Counted from the stretch's first letter, positions 1 to 8,085 are shown. The stretch: DNA of 64,000 bases from Pseudomonas sp. QS1027 (GCF_002814235.1 NZ_PHSU01000033.1:1-64000); one strand, 5' to 3'. The notes: generated by a model not told the origin, from the sequence alone. Made by a program: numbers and translations.

Positions 1-106
1 TGATCAGACGGTCAGAACCACCTTCGGCGACGCGGCGGTCGATCAGACGGTCAGATCCACCTTCGGCGACACGGCGGTCGATCAAACGATCAGAACCACC
101 TTCAGC
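1..106. repeat. 39-bp tandem repeats coding a 13-residue motif
   Basis: The unit containing GACGGTCAGAACCACCTTCG recurs about every 39 bp (near positions 1, 40 and 79) with a few substitutions. It lies in frame within the secreted repeat protein and may continue beyond the left edge. Arrays of this kind can change copy number by slippage or recombination. Confidence 0.75.
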
Positions 107-211
107 CACTGCTTGTTGAGTATGTGCGACCACGGGTTGAGCCGAGGAGGCGGCGAAAGCGTTGACTGCCAGTACCGAGAAAGCGAGGCCGAGAAAGAGT
201 TGGCGTTTCAT
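1..211 (-). CDS. Small secreted repeat protein, C-terminus cut by window edge
   Basis: The ORF starts at the ATG at 211-209, with GGAG upstream, and runs off the left edge after 70 codons. Residues 1-20 form a classic signal peptide: MKR, then a hydrophobic stretch ending NAFA-A. The mature part consists of near-identical 13-residue repeats of VAEGGSDRLIDRR, the third cut by the window edge, encoded by 39-bp near-identical DNA repeats. I recall similar small Pseudomonas proteins annotated as 'phage infection protein', but I cannot confirm that here and the function is unknown. An exported location is inferred from the signal peptide. Confidence 0.7.
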   Translation of the reverse strand, partial: MKRQLFLGLAFSVLAVNAFAASSAQPVVAHTQQAVAEGGSDRLIDRRVAEGGSDRLIDRRVAEGGSDRLI

Positions 212-288
212 GGTGGTGTGCTCCGGGTGTTATGTGTTGGGTATGGAGCGAAGGTTACGCGCCTGGATTTTTAAGAGAACTTCATTGG

Positions 289-307
289 GTCGATGGTGAC
301 CATCGAC
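289..307. promoter_or_regulatory. 19-bp perfect dyad between divergent genes
   Basis: GTCGATGGT-G-ACCATCGAC is a perfect 9-1-9 palindrome midway between the leftward repeat-protein gene (start 211) and the rightward phzF-like gene (start 435). It may be an operator serving one or both promoters, or a hairpin. No T-run follows it, so it does not look like a terminator. The rest of 212-434 shows nothing else I can name. Confidence 0.5.
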
Positions 308-434
308 GGCAATGATGGAGCTGCCTGACAGGTGTAGGGGCTGAAAAGGGTTCGACTGTGTGGGTTCAAAAGCAGGGTTGTGTGATGAAATCCCTGAACT
401 GACCGCCGACCCTTTTTCACCGGAGAGCCCGACC

Positions 435-1277
435 ATGAGCCAGCACGATTTCAAGCAACTGGATGTTTTCAGCCGCGAGTCATTCAAGGGCAATCCACTG
501 GCTGTGGTCTTCGCCGCCGACCCGCTGACTGACCAGCAGATGCAGGCCTTCGCGACCTGGACCAATCTCAGCGAAACCACCTTCCTGCAAACGCCCCAGG
601 ACCCTCGGGCGGATTACCGGGTACGAATATTCACCACGACCAGGGAGCTGCCCTTCGCCGGGCACCCGACCCTGGGCTCATGCCATGCCTGGTTGGAGGC
701 CGGTGGCGTGCCCCAGGGCGAGGAGATCATTCAGGAGTGCGGGATCGGTCTGGTGCGGATTCGGCGCGAGGGCGATGACCTGGCCTTTATCGCACCGCCG
801 CTGCGTCGCGCAGGTCCCCTGGACGAGGCGTTGCGCGAGCAGGTTCGTCTCGGGCTGGGGTTGGCTCCGGAGGAGGTGCTCGATGCCCAGTGGGTCGACA
901 ACGGCGTCGATTGGCTGGTGCTGATGCTGCCCGATCGGGCGCGGGTACTGGCGGTAAAACCTGACTACGCCCAATTGAAAGGGTTGGCGGTAGGGCTGGT
1001 CGCACCCTGGAATCCAGCACTGGACGGCGACGAATGTCAGTTCGAGGTGCGTGCCTTTATCGCCGGTGACGGCATGTGCGAAGACCCTGCCACCGGTAGC
1101 CTGAACGCCGGTATTGCGCGTTGGCTGCTGGGAGAGGGACGGGCGCCGCAGTCGTATCGGGTCAGCCAGGGCACGGCGATGGGCCGTGCCGGGCGGATCC
1201 GCGTGGAGCAGGTGGGTGACGAGATCTGGGTCGGTGGTGCCGCCGTGACCTGCATCACCGGCAGCCTGAACCTATAA
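435..1277 (+). CDS. PhzF-family isomerase/epimerase-like protein
   Basis: This is a 280-residue protein of the PhzF / diaminopimelate-epimerase-fold family, which is typically about 260-300 residues. The family includes the phenazine isomerase PhzF and many enzymes of unknown substrate. Visible family features are GNPLAVV (residues 19-25), the NLSETTF segment with the putative general acid/base Glu47, GHPTLGS near residue 77, and CEDPATGSLNAG near residue 215. The ATG at 435 is preferred over the in-frame 360 start because CGGAGAG sits 8 bases upstream and the family homology begins here. No other phenazine genes are nearby, so a phenazine role is not implied. Its 3' end overlaps the convergent Nudix gene by 6 bp. 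Confidence 0.85.
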   Translation: MSQHDFKQLDVFSRESFKGNPLAVVFAADPLTDQQMQAFATWTNLSETTFLQTPQDPRADYRVRIFTTTRELPFAGHPTLGSCHAWLEAGGVPQGEEIIQECGIGLVRIRREGDDLAFIAPPLRRAGPLDEALREQVRLGLGLAPEEVLDAQWVDNGVDWLVLMLPDRARVLAVKPDYAQLKGLAVGLVAPWNPALDGDECQFEVRAFIAGDGMCEDPATGSLNAGIARWLLGEGRAPQSYRVSQGTAMGRAGRIRVEQVGDEIWVGGAAVTCITGSLNL

Positions 1278-1775
1278 GGGCTGGGCGATCAGCATCATCG
1301 CCGCCGACAAGGTATGCCCGTCGGTAATCTTGCCGGCGGCAATCATCGCCTTGAGTTCGGCCAGGCTGACGAACAGCACCTTGTCGACCTCGCCATCGGT
1401 GCCTTCCACCGCTTCGCCGTCAATGTCCACCCGGCAGACGGCAACCGCGCTGGCGATCAGCGAGGTATTGCTGTGCAGCAGGCCCAGTTCGGTGACCTTC
1501 AGGGCCGGCCAGCCGGTTTCTTCCAGCAGTTCGCGAGCAGCGGCATCGCTGGCGGTCTCACCACGGTCGATGGCGCCACGGGGGAACTCGATCGACTGGG
1601 CGCCGATGGCCCGGCGTTGCAGCACCGCCAGCATCAGGCGGCCATCCGGCAGGACAGGCACCGCGACCACGCCATTGATGGCCTGGGCTTCCTTGACGAT
1701 AAAATAACCCCGCTCCTTGACCACGTCGAAGTAGGGCGTGTGCAGCAGGCATTCGGATTCGGTGTCGGGCTTCAT
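1272..1775 (-). CDS. Nudix hydrolase (ADP-ribose pyrophosphatase-like)
   Basis: A 167-residue Nudix hydrolase that should cleave a nucleoside diphosphate linked to another group, with Mg2+. The Nudix box is intact: GAIDRGE from about residue 67, then RELLEETGW from residue 81, matching Gx5Ex7REUxEExGU. Its position beside nrtR and the NAD salvage genes fits an ADP-ribose or NAD-derivative pyrophosphatase that recycles NAD breakdown products; this substrate is inferred. It lies on the same strand as nadD2-nrtR, 8 bp downstream of nrtR, so it is probably the last gene of that operon. The 3' end overlaps the convergent phzF-like gene. Confidence 0.85.
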   Translation of the reverse strand: MKPDTESECLLHTPYFDVVKERGYFIVKEAQAINGVVAVPVLPDGRLMLAVLQRRAIGAQSIEFPRGAIDRGETASDAAARELLEETGWPALKVTELGLLHSNTSLIASAVAVCRVDIDGEAVEGTDGEVDKVLFVSLAELKAMIAAGKITDGHTLSAAMMLIAQPL

Positions 1776-1783
1776 GCGCGGTG

Positions 1784-2500
1784 TTACTCCAGAAAGCAGC
1801 GGTCGAACAGATAGAGCGCGTCAGGTTTGAGGTTTTCCAGGGTGGCTTGCGGGCGGCCGCCGTCACCCTGTTTCTTGCGTCCGGTTTCCCGCAGGTAGCC
1901 GGCTTCGGTCATCTTCAGCAAGCGTTGCCGGGTGCTGGTCTTGAGCACCGGCCGCGCCAGCACCCGGGAAAAGATCGAGGTGGCTTCCGGGGCGCTGAAC
2001 TCGGAACCGAGAAACATCAGCGGCAGGCTGCTGTACAGCGATTTGGAGAGCAGCCGCTCCTGTGCCGCCGCCACTAGCGTGTTGTGATCGAAGGGCAGGC
2101 GCACCGAAGCATCGGCGACGCTGTCGAGGGCAAACCAGGCCTGTTGCTCGTTCAGGATCGGCTCTTCACTGACAATGGCCAGGTAGAAGGTCGAGGATGA
2201 CCAGCAGCGCGGGTCGCGAAAGGCATCGCCGACGGTGCCCACCTGTTCGATCCAGGCCAGCGGCAGATTGACCTTGTCGCTGGCGCGCAGGCGTTCCACC
2301 GCGTCGTCCAGCGTCAGGTCGGCCACCGCGCCGTTGACCACCACACCCGGGAGTGCCCAATGGCCCTGGAAGGGATCGGCTTCACGCTTGTGCAGCAGGA
2401 TCTGCAGTGCCTGGGAGTCACGGCAGTAGAAAAGCACGCACAAGTCGACGGTGTGCAGGTAGTCGCTTTTCCTCGGCGCGGTGGGGGAACGGTCCGGCAT
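1784..2500 (-). CDS. nrtR: NrtR-type Nudix-related transcriptional regulator
   Basis: A 238-residue regulator with an N-terminal Nudix-like domain and a C-terminal winged helix (about residues 165-235, containing TSTRQRLLKMTEAGYLRETG). The Nudix box is degenerate where catalytic Glu residues would be, as expected for NrtR proteins, which sense ADP-ribose rather than hydrolyse it. The family represses NAD biosynthesis genes. The start is set at the ATG at 2500, which has AGGA 6 bases upstream; the in-frame ATG at 2521 has no Shine-Dalgarno and would overlap nadD2. The locus nadD2-nrtR / pncA-pncB-nadE is the expected regulon, with two palindromic sites in the divergent intergenic region. Confidence 0.87.
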   Translation of the reverse strand: MPDRSPTAPRKSDYLHTVDLCVLFYCRDSQALQILLHKREADPFQGHWALPGVVVNGAVADLTLDDAVERLRASDKVNLPLAWIEQVGTVGDAFRDPRCWSSSTFYLAIVSEEPILNEQQAWFALDSVADASVRLPFDHNTLVAAAQERLLSKSLYSSLPLMFLGSEFSAPEATSIFSRVLARPVLKTSTRQRLLKMTEAGYLRETGRKKQGDGGRPQATLENLKPDALYLFDRCFLE

Positions 2501-2501
2501 A

Positions 2502-3047
2502 TCAAGTCCTGTGTGCGGCATAGAGGTCGTAGTCTACCGGATCCATCCCGGGTGCCATCCAGTGGGCGGGCAATGTTTCGCCCTGCGCCAGTCGTTCACG
2601 CAGCAAGGTGCTGCGTACACCGGCCTGTTCCTCCACGCACAGCACTGAAAAACGTTCGAGCAGTTGTGCGCCCAGATGGAAGTCCGGCAACTGCGCGGCC
2701 ACGTCGTGCCCGACCACCAGGGCGATCTGGCGGGTGGGCAGGCCGGTCATCTCGGCCAGGGCGCAGAGCAACTCATAACTGTAGATGGGAGACTCGGTCT
2801 CCCGGGCCAGTTGCTCCTCGATCCGGCACAGCGAAATCGCCGACGAGCAGGCCGGACGCACCCGTTCGACGATCGCTTGCAGCCAGCCCAGGCGCCGCTC
2901 GTACTCGGCCATGCGCTTGCCGTGGGGATGCCTGAAGGACGGCACCACCCACACCGAGCGGGCGTGACGGGAGGCTTCGATCATCACCTGGGCATGACCT
3001 GCATGGGGAGGATTGAAGGCGCCGCCGTAGATTGCGAGTTCGTACAT
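2502..3047 (-). CDS. nadD2: Nicotinate/nicotinamide mononucleotide adenylyltransferase paralogue NadD2
   Basis: A 181-residue nucleotidyltransferase of the NadD/NMNAT fold. GGAFNPPHAGH (residues 8-18) is the signature that binds the ATP phosphates, and the later GVRSTLLRERL matches the ISSTxxR-type element. It should transfer AMP to NaMN or NMN to make NaAD or NAD. It differs from the housekeeping NadD and is named for its place in the NrtR-regulated salvage cluster, as in P. aeruginosa. It is the first gene of the leftward operon, with nrtR starting right at its stop. The start is supported by a purine-rich AGGAGACC sequence just upstream. Confidence 0.85.
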   Translation of the reverse strand: MYELAIYGGAFNPPHAGHAQVMIEASRHARSVWVVPSFRHPHGKRMAEYERRLGWLQAIVERVRPACSSAISLCRIEEQLARETESPIYSYELLCALAEMTGLPTRQIALVVGHDVAAQLPDFHLGAQLLERFSVLCVEEQAGVRSTLLRERLAQGETLPAHWMAPGMDPVDYDLYAAHRT

Positions 3048-3071
3048 GGGTGGGTCTCCTTTGTGTTTAAG

Positions 3072-3086
3072 GTACTCGTCATGTAC
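3072..3086. promoter_or_regulatory. Putative NrtR operator 1 (nadD2-nrtR side)
   Basis: GTACTCGTCATGTAC is an imperfect 7-1-7 palindrome, 25 bp upstream of nadD2. It shares its outer GTAC arms and its CATGTAC half with the perfect site at 3171-3185. Assignment to NrtR is by context: an nrtR gene beside divergent NAD salvage operons. Confidence 0.65.
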
Positions 3087-3170
3087 TTACGTATCAAGCG
3101 GCTTTCTCACGAAGGAATCCTTATTAAATTTGAAAGGTTTGCTATCGGTGAAATCGTGCTTGATTTGAAA

Positions 3171-3185
3171 GTACATGACATGTAC
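3171..3185. promoter_or_regulatory. Putative NrtR operator 2 (pncA side)
   Basis: GTACATGACATGTAC is a perfect 7-1-7 palindrome located 31 bp upstream of the pncA start. Paired with 3072-3086, it gives each arm of the divergent promoter region its own site, consistent with NrtR repressing both operons. Confidence 0.7.
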
Positions 3186-3215
3186 CTTTGTTTCATCGCC
3201 AAGGGAGAACTCGCC

Positions 3216-3869
3216 ATGAACGCTCAAGTGATCAAGACCGCCGCCTTCGATGTCGATGCCCAGAAGGGTTTCACGCCACTCTGCCCGGATGAGTTGCCGG
3301 TGGTGGGCGGCCATCTGATCGGTGCGGAGCTGAACTTCATGGCCTCGCTGGCCGATATCCGCGTCGGCAGCAAGGACGCCCACAGTCCCCTGGCCCCCTG
3401 GGTGGTGGACTCCCACGAGCAGATGCTCAAGCCCACGGGGCTGGAGCACGCCGATCTGACCTGGGTCAGCCACTGCGTCCCCGGCACCGAAGGTTTCACG
3501 CTGCTCGATGAGCTGCCGGCGCCCCAGGACTACGACTATTTCGTCTGGAAGGGCGTTGAGCCGGAATTGCACCCTTACGGCGCCTGCTTCCACGATCTCC
3601 AGCACAAACTCTCCACCGGCGTGATCGAGTACCTGAATGCCCGGCACGTCCGGCAGGTGATCGTCGGCGGGCTGGCCCTGGATTTCTGCGTCAAGACCAC
3701 CGCGCTGCAACTGGCGGGGGCGGGTTTCAAAGTCATCGTCTACCTGCCGGCCTGTCGCGCCATCAGCGCCGATGGCGCGCAGCAGGCGGTCCACGACCTG
3801 CAACAGGCGCGTATCGAACTCGTCAACAGTCGCGAACAGCTGGCCCGCGTGGCGAGCCACAAGGAGTAA
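3216..3869 (+). CDS. pncA: Nicotinamidase
   Basis: A 217-residue cysteine hydrolase of the isochorismatase fold that converts nicotinamide to nicotinate, the first step of NAD salvage. The predicted catalytic triad is present: Asp12 (AAFDVDAQKGF), Lys112 (FVWKGVEP) and Cys158 (GLALDFCVKTTAL). The ATG at 3216 has AAGGGAGA 9 bases upstream; longer in-frame extensions would run across both operators and the divergent promoter and are rejected. It is the first gene of a tight rightward operon pncA-pncB-nadE with gaps of 1-3 bp, which takes nicotinamide through NaMN to NAD together with nadD2 on the other strand. Confidence 0.93.
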   Translation: MNAQVIKTAAFDVDAQKGFTPLCPDELPVVGGHLIGAELNFMASLADIRVGSKDAHSPLAPWVVDSHEQMLKPTGLEHADLTWVSHCVPGTEGFTLLDELPAPQDYDYFVWKGVEPELHPYGACFHDLQHKLSTGVIEYLNARHVRQVIVGGLALDFCVKTTALQLAGAGFKVIVYLPACRAISADGAQQAVHDLQQARIELVNSREQLARVASHKE

Positions 3870-3872
3870 CTC

Positions 3873-5102
3873 ATGGAAAGTGCATTCAACCGCGAAGGCG
3901 GCATCATCCAGGGACTGCTGGATACCGACTACTACACCTTCACCATGATGCAGGCGGTGCTGCACCAGTACCCCAATGTCGAGGTGGAATATCAGTTCAT
4001 CGTGCGTTCCCGGGAGAGGCTCACGCACCTGATCCCCGAGCTGCGCCTCGAGCTGGAAAAGCTCGCCGACCTGCAAATGCGCGACGGTGAACTGCGCTTT
4101 CTGTTCAACCGGCGTTTTCGCGAATACCTGACACCGGACTTCGAGCAGTTCCTCGGGCTGTTCCGGTTCAACCTGAGCTATATCCATGTCAGCGAAATCG
4201 ACGGCCAACTGAGCATCCGCGTCCGTGGCCCGATGTTGCACTGCATCATGTTCGAACAGCCGGTGCTGGCCCTGGTCAGCGAGTTGCGCAACCGCGACAA
4301 ATACCCGGAGGTGACCCTGGAAGACGTTACCCGCAAGCTCTACCAGAAGTTCGAGTGGCTGGAGAAAAACCTCAGCCGCGACGAACTGGCCGACCTGCGG
4401 GTCTCGGACTTCTCGACCCGCCGGCGTTTGTCGTTCCGCGCCCAGCGCGAGGTGGTGGACATCATGCGACGGGATTTCCCCGGGGTGTTCGTCGGTACCA
4501 GCAATGCGCACCTGGCCTACGAGTTCGATCTCCCACTGATCGGCACCATGGCCCACCAATGGCTGATGGTGCACCAGCAACTCGGTCGCCTGCGGGAAAG
4601 CCAGAATGCGGCGTTGGAGAACTGGGTGCGCGAATACCGCGGCCGTCTCGGGATCGCCCTGACCGACTGCATCAGCACCGACTTTTTCCTCAAGGACTTC
4701 GACCTGTATTTCGCCAAGCTCTACGACGGCCTGCGCCAGGATTCGGGTGATCCGATTGTCTGGGCCGACAAAGTGTTGGCGCGTTATGTGCAGCTGGGAA
4801 TCGATCCGATGACCAAGGACCTGATGTTTTCCGATGGGCTGAATTTCGAGAGGTGCCTGCCGATCCTTCGTCACATCCGTGGCAAGGCCCGGTTCGGCTT
4901 CGGTATGGGGACCAGCCTGGCCTGCGATGTCGATGGGGTCGAACCGCTGAGCATCGTGATGAAGCTGGTGCGGGTCCACGGCGAGCCGGTGGTGAAGTTT
5001 TCCGATGACCCGGTGAAGAATGTGTGTGAAGACCCGTCGTTCCTGCGTTATGCGGCGCAGGTGTTCAACGTGACTGAATTCAACCAGAAGCTGGAGGTGT
5101 GA
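3873..5102 (+). CDS. pncB: Nicotinate phosphoribosyltransferase
   Basis: A 409-residue NAPRTase, the family's usual length, forming NaMN from nicotinate, PRPP and ATP. The N-terminal LLDTDYYTFTMMQAVLHQY segment, the central SDFSTRRRLSFRAQREVV segment and GTSNAHLAYEFDLPLIGTMAHQW are characteristic of PncB. It starts 3 bp after pncA; the ribosome-binding site AAGGAG overlaps the pncA stop region, indicating tight coupling. It is presumably under the same NrtR control as pncA. Confidence 0.94.
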   Translation: MESAFNREGGIIQGLLDTDYYTFTMMQAVLHQYPNVEVEYQFIVRSRERLTHLIPELRLELEKLADLQMRDGELRFLFNRRFREYLTPDFEQFLGLFRFNLSYIHVSEIDGQLSIRVRGPMLHCIMFEQPVLALVSELRNRDKYPEVTLEDVTRKLYQKFEWLEKNLSRDELADLRVSDFSTRRRLSFRAQREVVDIMRRDFPGVFVGTSNAHLAYEFDLPLIGTMAHQWLMVHQQLGRLRESQNAALENWVREYRGRLGIALTDCISTDFFLKDFDLYFAKLYDGLRQDSGDPIVWADKVLARYVQLGIDPMTKDLMFSDGLNFERCLPILRHIRGKARFGFGMGTSLACDVDGVEPLSIVMKLVRVHGEPVVKFSDDPVKNVCEDPSFLRYAAQVFNVTEFNQKLEV

Positions 5103-5103
5103 G

Positions 5104-5931
5104 ATGGGAACCGAGAATCAGGATCGTATTGCCAAGGCGCTTGGGGTGAACCGGCAGTTGGTACCGGGCGACGAGGCAGCGGAACTGGCCCGCCGCATCA
5201 ACTTCATCAAGGCCCTGTTGAAGCGCTCCGGTTGCGAGGCGCTGGTGTTGGGAATCAGCGGCGGCGTCGACTCACTGACCGCCGGCCGGCTGTGTCAGTT
5301 GGCGGTGGAGCAGTTGCGCGAGGAGGGCGGCACGGCACGTTTTATCGCCATGCGTTTGCCGTACCGGACCCAGGCGGATGAACACGATGCCCAGGCGTCC
5401 CTGGCCTTTATCCGGCCGGACCAGGTCAGCAGCGCGAATATCTCGGCCTGCGTGGAGGGGTTGATGGGCAGTCTTGAGGTCGAGGGCCTGGAGGCAGCGC
5501 CGGCGCAGGTGGATTTCGTCAAGGGCAACGTCAAGGCCCGGGCGCGGATGATGACCCAGTATGCGCTCGCCAACTTCGTCAATGGGCTGGTGGTCGGTAC
5601 CGATCATGCTGCGGAGGCGCTGATGGGGTTTTTCACCAAGTTCGGTGACGGAGCCTGCGACCTGGCGCCCTTGTCCGGTTTGACCAAGGGGCAGGTACGA
5701 CGGCTGGCTTCGGCCCTGGGGGCGCCGGAACAACTGGTGTACAAGGCGCCGACAGCCGATCTGGAAGAACTGGTGCCGGGCAAGCCGGACGAGGTCGCCT
5801 ATGGTTGCACCTACGCCGAGATCGACGCTTACCTGTTGGGGCAACCCGTGTCGGCGCAGGCCAGTTCGATCATCGAAGCGGCCTACGCCAGGACCGCGCA
5901 CAAACGGGCCTTGCCGTACTCGCCGGTGTGA
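5104..5931 (+). CDS. nadE: Ammonia-dependent NAD+ synthetase
   Basis: A 275-residue NadE that amidates deamido-NAD to NAD using ATP and ammonia. The pyrophosphate-binding P-loop SGGVDS is at residues 52-57. The GTDHAAEALMGFFTKFGDGACD segment and KAPTADLEEL are typical of the short form. The length excludes the glutamine-dependent NadE, which carries an N-terminal glutaminase domain. It begins 1 bp after the pncB stop and ends the operon; the convergent nudK ends 8 bp later. Confidence 0.94.
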   Translation: MGTENQDRIAKALGVNRQLVPGDEAAELARRINFIKALLKRSGCEALVLGISGGVDSLTAGRLCQLAVEQLREEGGTARFIAMRLPYRTQADEHDAQASLAFIRPDQVSSANISACVEGLMGSLEVEGLEAAPAQVDFVKGNVKARARMMTQYALANFVNGLVVGTDHAAEALMGFFTKFGDGACDLAPLSGLTKGQVRRLASALGAPEQLVYKAPTADLEELVPGKPDEVAYGCTYAEIDAYLLGQPVSAQASSIIEAAYARTAHKRALPYSPV

Positions 5932-5938
5932 GCCGGGA

Positions 5939-6535
5939 TCAGCGTGGGGTGTCGAGGGTGTTGTTCAAGGCCACATACTGCAAGAGCATGATGGTCTTGG
6001 CATCGACGATCTCCCCGCGCCGGATGGCTTGCAGTGCGTCGTCCAGGGACAACTCCAGCACTTCCAGGTCCTCGCCCTCGGCTTCCAGGCCGCCACCATG
6101 GCTGACCTTGCTGTCACCGTCGTATTCGCCGAGGAAGAAATGCAGTTTCTCGGTTACCGAGCCGGGGCTCATGAAGGCCTCGAAGATCTTCTGCACGTTC
6201 TGCACGCGGTAGCCGGTTTCCTCCTCGGCTTCGGCACGGATGCGGTCTTCGGGTGAAGCGTTTTCCAGCAGGCCGGCGGCGGCCTCCACCAGCATGCCGT
6301 CGTGGCCGTTGACGAACACCGGAAAGCGGAATTGCCGGGTCAGCACCACGCTGCGTTTTTCGCGGTTGAACAGCAGGATGGTCGCGCCATTGCCACGGTC
6401 GTAGGTCTCGCGGCTTTGCCGCTGCCAGGTGCCGTCGCTGCGCAGGAAGTCAAAGGTGGTTTTCTTCAACAGGTACCAGTCGTCCGAGAGGACGGTGCTG
6501 TCGATGATACGAACCCGGTCTTTCGTTGCGGTCAT
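5939..6535 (-). CDS. nudK: GDP-mannose pyrophosphatase NudK-like Nudix hydrolase
   Basis: A 198-residue Nudix protein. The segments RETYDRGNGATILLFN, VLTRQFRFP and FMSPGSVTEKLHFFLGEY closely follow what I remember of E. coli NudK, and the Nudix box (about residues 87-110) ends EAEEETGY. NudK cleaves GDP-mannose to GMP and mannose-1-phosphate. The start is the ATG at 6535 (MTATKDRV), since upstream in-frame codons have no NudK similarity. It is 42 bp downstream of the MFS gene on the same strand and convergent with nadE. Confidence 0.85.
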   Translation of the reverse strand: MTATKDRVRIIDSTVLSDDWYLLKKTTFDFLRSDGTWQRQSRETYDRGNGATILLFNREKRSVVLTRQFRFPVFVNGHDGMLVEAAAGLLENASPEDRIRAEAEEETGYRVQNVQKIFEAFMSPGSVTEKLHFFLGEYDGDSKVSHGGGLEAEGEDLEVLELSLDDALQAIRRGEIVDAKTIMLLQYVALNNTLDTPR

Positions 6536-6576
6536 GATCCACGCCCTGTGGTATGCAAAGCGCAGATCATACAAGT

Positions 6577-7773
6577 TTATGCCACCGCCATCTGCCGCTT
6601 CTGGCGATTGGCGACCACGAGGAAACTCAACAGCGCCACCAGCGGCATCGCGCTGCCCAGCGCCATGATCGCCAGCCAACCGCCTTGCTCATACAACACG
6701 CTGGCCAGGGCCGAGCCGGTAGCGCCGCCGATGAAAATGCTGGTCATGTACAAGGCATTCAGGCGACCGCGGCTGGCTGCATCAAGGGCGTAGACGGAAC
6801 GCTGCCCGAGCACCATGTTCATCTGCACCGCGAAGTCCAGCAACACGCCGGTCACGGCCAGGCCGATCACGCTGTAGGCCGGATGGATCAGCGCCGGGGC
6901 AAAGCTCAGGGTTGCCAGCAGCATTGCCAGCCAGGACGCCCGGTGCGTATGCCCGGCATCCGCCAGTCGACCCGCCATCGGCGCGGCGATGGCCCCCATC
7001 GCTCCGACCAGGGCAAACAGGGCGATCTGCGACTGCGACAAGCCATGGACCCGCGACAGCTCCAGGGGCACGGCGGTCCAGAACAGGCTGAAAGTGGCGA
7101 ACATCAGGCCCTGGTACCAGGCACGCTGGCGCAGTACCGGTTGGTCGCGGAACAGTTTCCCCAGCGACCCCAGCAGTTGCCCGTAGGTGGCGCTGTGGTT
7201 GGGCTGGCGCTTGGGCATGGTGGTGAGGATCACCAGCATGATGAACAGCATCAGCACGGCGGCGGCGATAAACACCGTGCGCCAGCCGAAGTGATCGGCG
7301 ATCACGCTGGACAGCGGCCGCGCCAGCAGGATGCCCAGCAGCAGGCCGCCCATGATGCCGCCGACCACGCGCCCACGTGATTCTTCAGGGGCCAGGTGCG
7401 CGGCCAGGGGAATCAGGATCTGTACCGAGACCGAACTGAAGCCGATCAACAGCGACACCACCAGGAACACCCCGGGTTGCCGGGCCAGGCCGGCGGCCAC
7501 CAGGCTGATCACCGCGATCAGCGCGGTGCCGATCATCAGCTTGCGGTTTTCCAGCAGGTCACCCAGCGGCACCAGGAAAAACAGGCCCAGTGCGTAGCCG
7601 ATCTGGGTCAGGGACACGATCAGGCTGGCGCTGTGGGCGGAAATACCGAGGTCCGGAGCGATGAGTTCGATGATCGGCTGGGCGTAGTAGATGTTGGCCA
7701 CGATGGCGCCGCAGCAGAAGGCGAACAGCATCACCAGGGCGCGGGTCATGATGGGGGCGGGGTGGTTTTTCAT
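6577..7773 (-). CDS. MFS transporter (12-TM, drug/sugar exporter-like)
   Basis: A 398-residue major facilitator with about 12 hydrophobic segments spread through the length and a positively charged loop after the second (PLGDLLENRKLM), the DRxGRK-like motif of the family. NIYYAQPI near residue 28 is typical of a subgroup of predicted multidrug or arabinose-efflux-like permeases. Substrate unknown. It lies upstream of nudK on the same strand. Its start is separated by 312 bp from the divergent catabolic operon at 8086. Confidence 0.82.
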   Translation of the reverse strand: MKNHPAPIMTRALVMLFAFCCGAIVANIYYAQPIIELIAPDLGISAHSASLIVSLTQIGYALGLFFLVPLGDLLENRKLMIGTALIAVISLVAAGLARQPGVFLVVSLLIGFSSVSVQILIPLAAHLAPEESRGRVVGGIMGGLLLGILLARPLSSVIADHFGWRTVFIAAAVLMLFIMLVILTTMPKRQPNHSATYGQLLGSLGKLFRDQPVLRQRAWYQGLMFATFSLFWTAVPLELSRVHGLSQSQIALFALVGAMGAIAAPMAGRLADAGHTHRASWLAMLLATLSFAPALIHPAYSVIGLAVTGVLLDFAVQMNMVLGQRSVYALDAASRGRLNALYMTSIFIGGATGSALASVLYEQGGWLAIMALGSAMPLVALLSFLVVANRQKRQMAVA

Positions 7774-7894
7774 CGGCGAAGGCTCTGGAACGGACGGAGA
7801 GCGAGTCTAGACATTGGCGGGCGGCGGTGTAAGAGGGTCACAGGCATAGTCGATATCAGCCACGTTGATTATTCGGCGGCCATCAGGGGGAGTT

Positions 7895-7910
7895 GTTCGA
7901 AGATGTAACA
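7895..7910. promoter_or_regulatory. Conserved upstream element, copy 1
   Basis: GTTCGAAGATGTAACA matches 25338-25353 in 15 of 16 positions and lies almost the same distance (about 113 bp) from the TetR-type dyad and promoter downstream. This suggests an activator site, perhaps for the orphan response regulator at 18902. Strand and protein are unknown. Confidence 0.5.
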
Positions 7911-8004
7911 ACTTGCCCGCAGCCTCGCCTTCGATTTTAAAAATCCCATTTTTAATCAATGACTTGCCCTTTAAGTCCGCGCATCTGCGGATTTTCTCGA
8001 AAGA

Positions 8005-8032
8005 TTGCGGTGTTACTGAACACTTGTTTAGT
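8005..8032 (+). promoter_or_regulatory. Sigma70-like promoter with overlapping TetR-type operator (site A)
   Basis: TTGCGG (8005-8010), a 16-bp spacer and TTTAGT (8027-8032) form a plausible promoter. The dyad ACTGAACACTTGTTTAGT (8015-8032) fills the spacer and the -10 box and matches 14 of 18 positions of its own reverse complement. It is aligned in register with the dyads at 25459, 28689, 34710 and 18801. It lies 54 bp upstream of the crotonase gene. Confidence 0.6.
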
Positions 8033-8085
8033 ATCGACCGCAACGCTACACCTCACGCTCAAAAACAATAAGACGAGGGCCCTTC

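Noticed and set aside
1..106. CRISPR array at the left edge
   Set aside because: The repeats are in tandem with no spacers and are in frame within a coding sequence.
435..1277. Phenazine biosynthesis from the PhzF-like gene
   Set aside because: No other phz gene is present; PhzF-like proteins are widespread outside phenazine clusters.
3087..4979. 630-codon open frame opposite pncA-pncB
   Set aside because: It is a GC-rich antisense shadow with low-complexity composition; the forward genes carry all the motifs.
7807..8043. Leftward 78-codon ORF in the promoter region of the crotonase operon
   Set aside because: It lies over the conserved promoter and operator, has no ribosome-binding site and no recognisable product.
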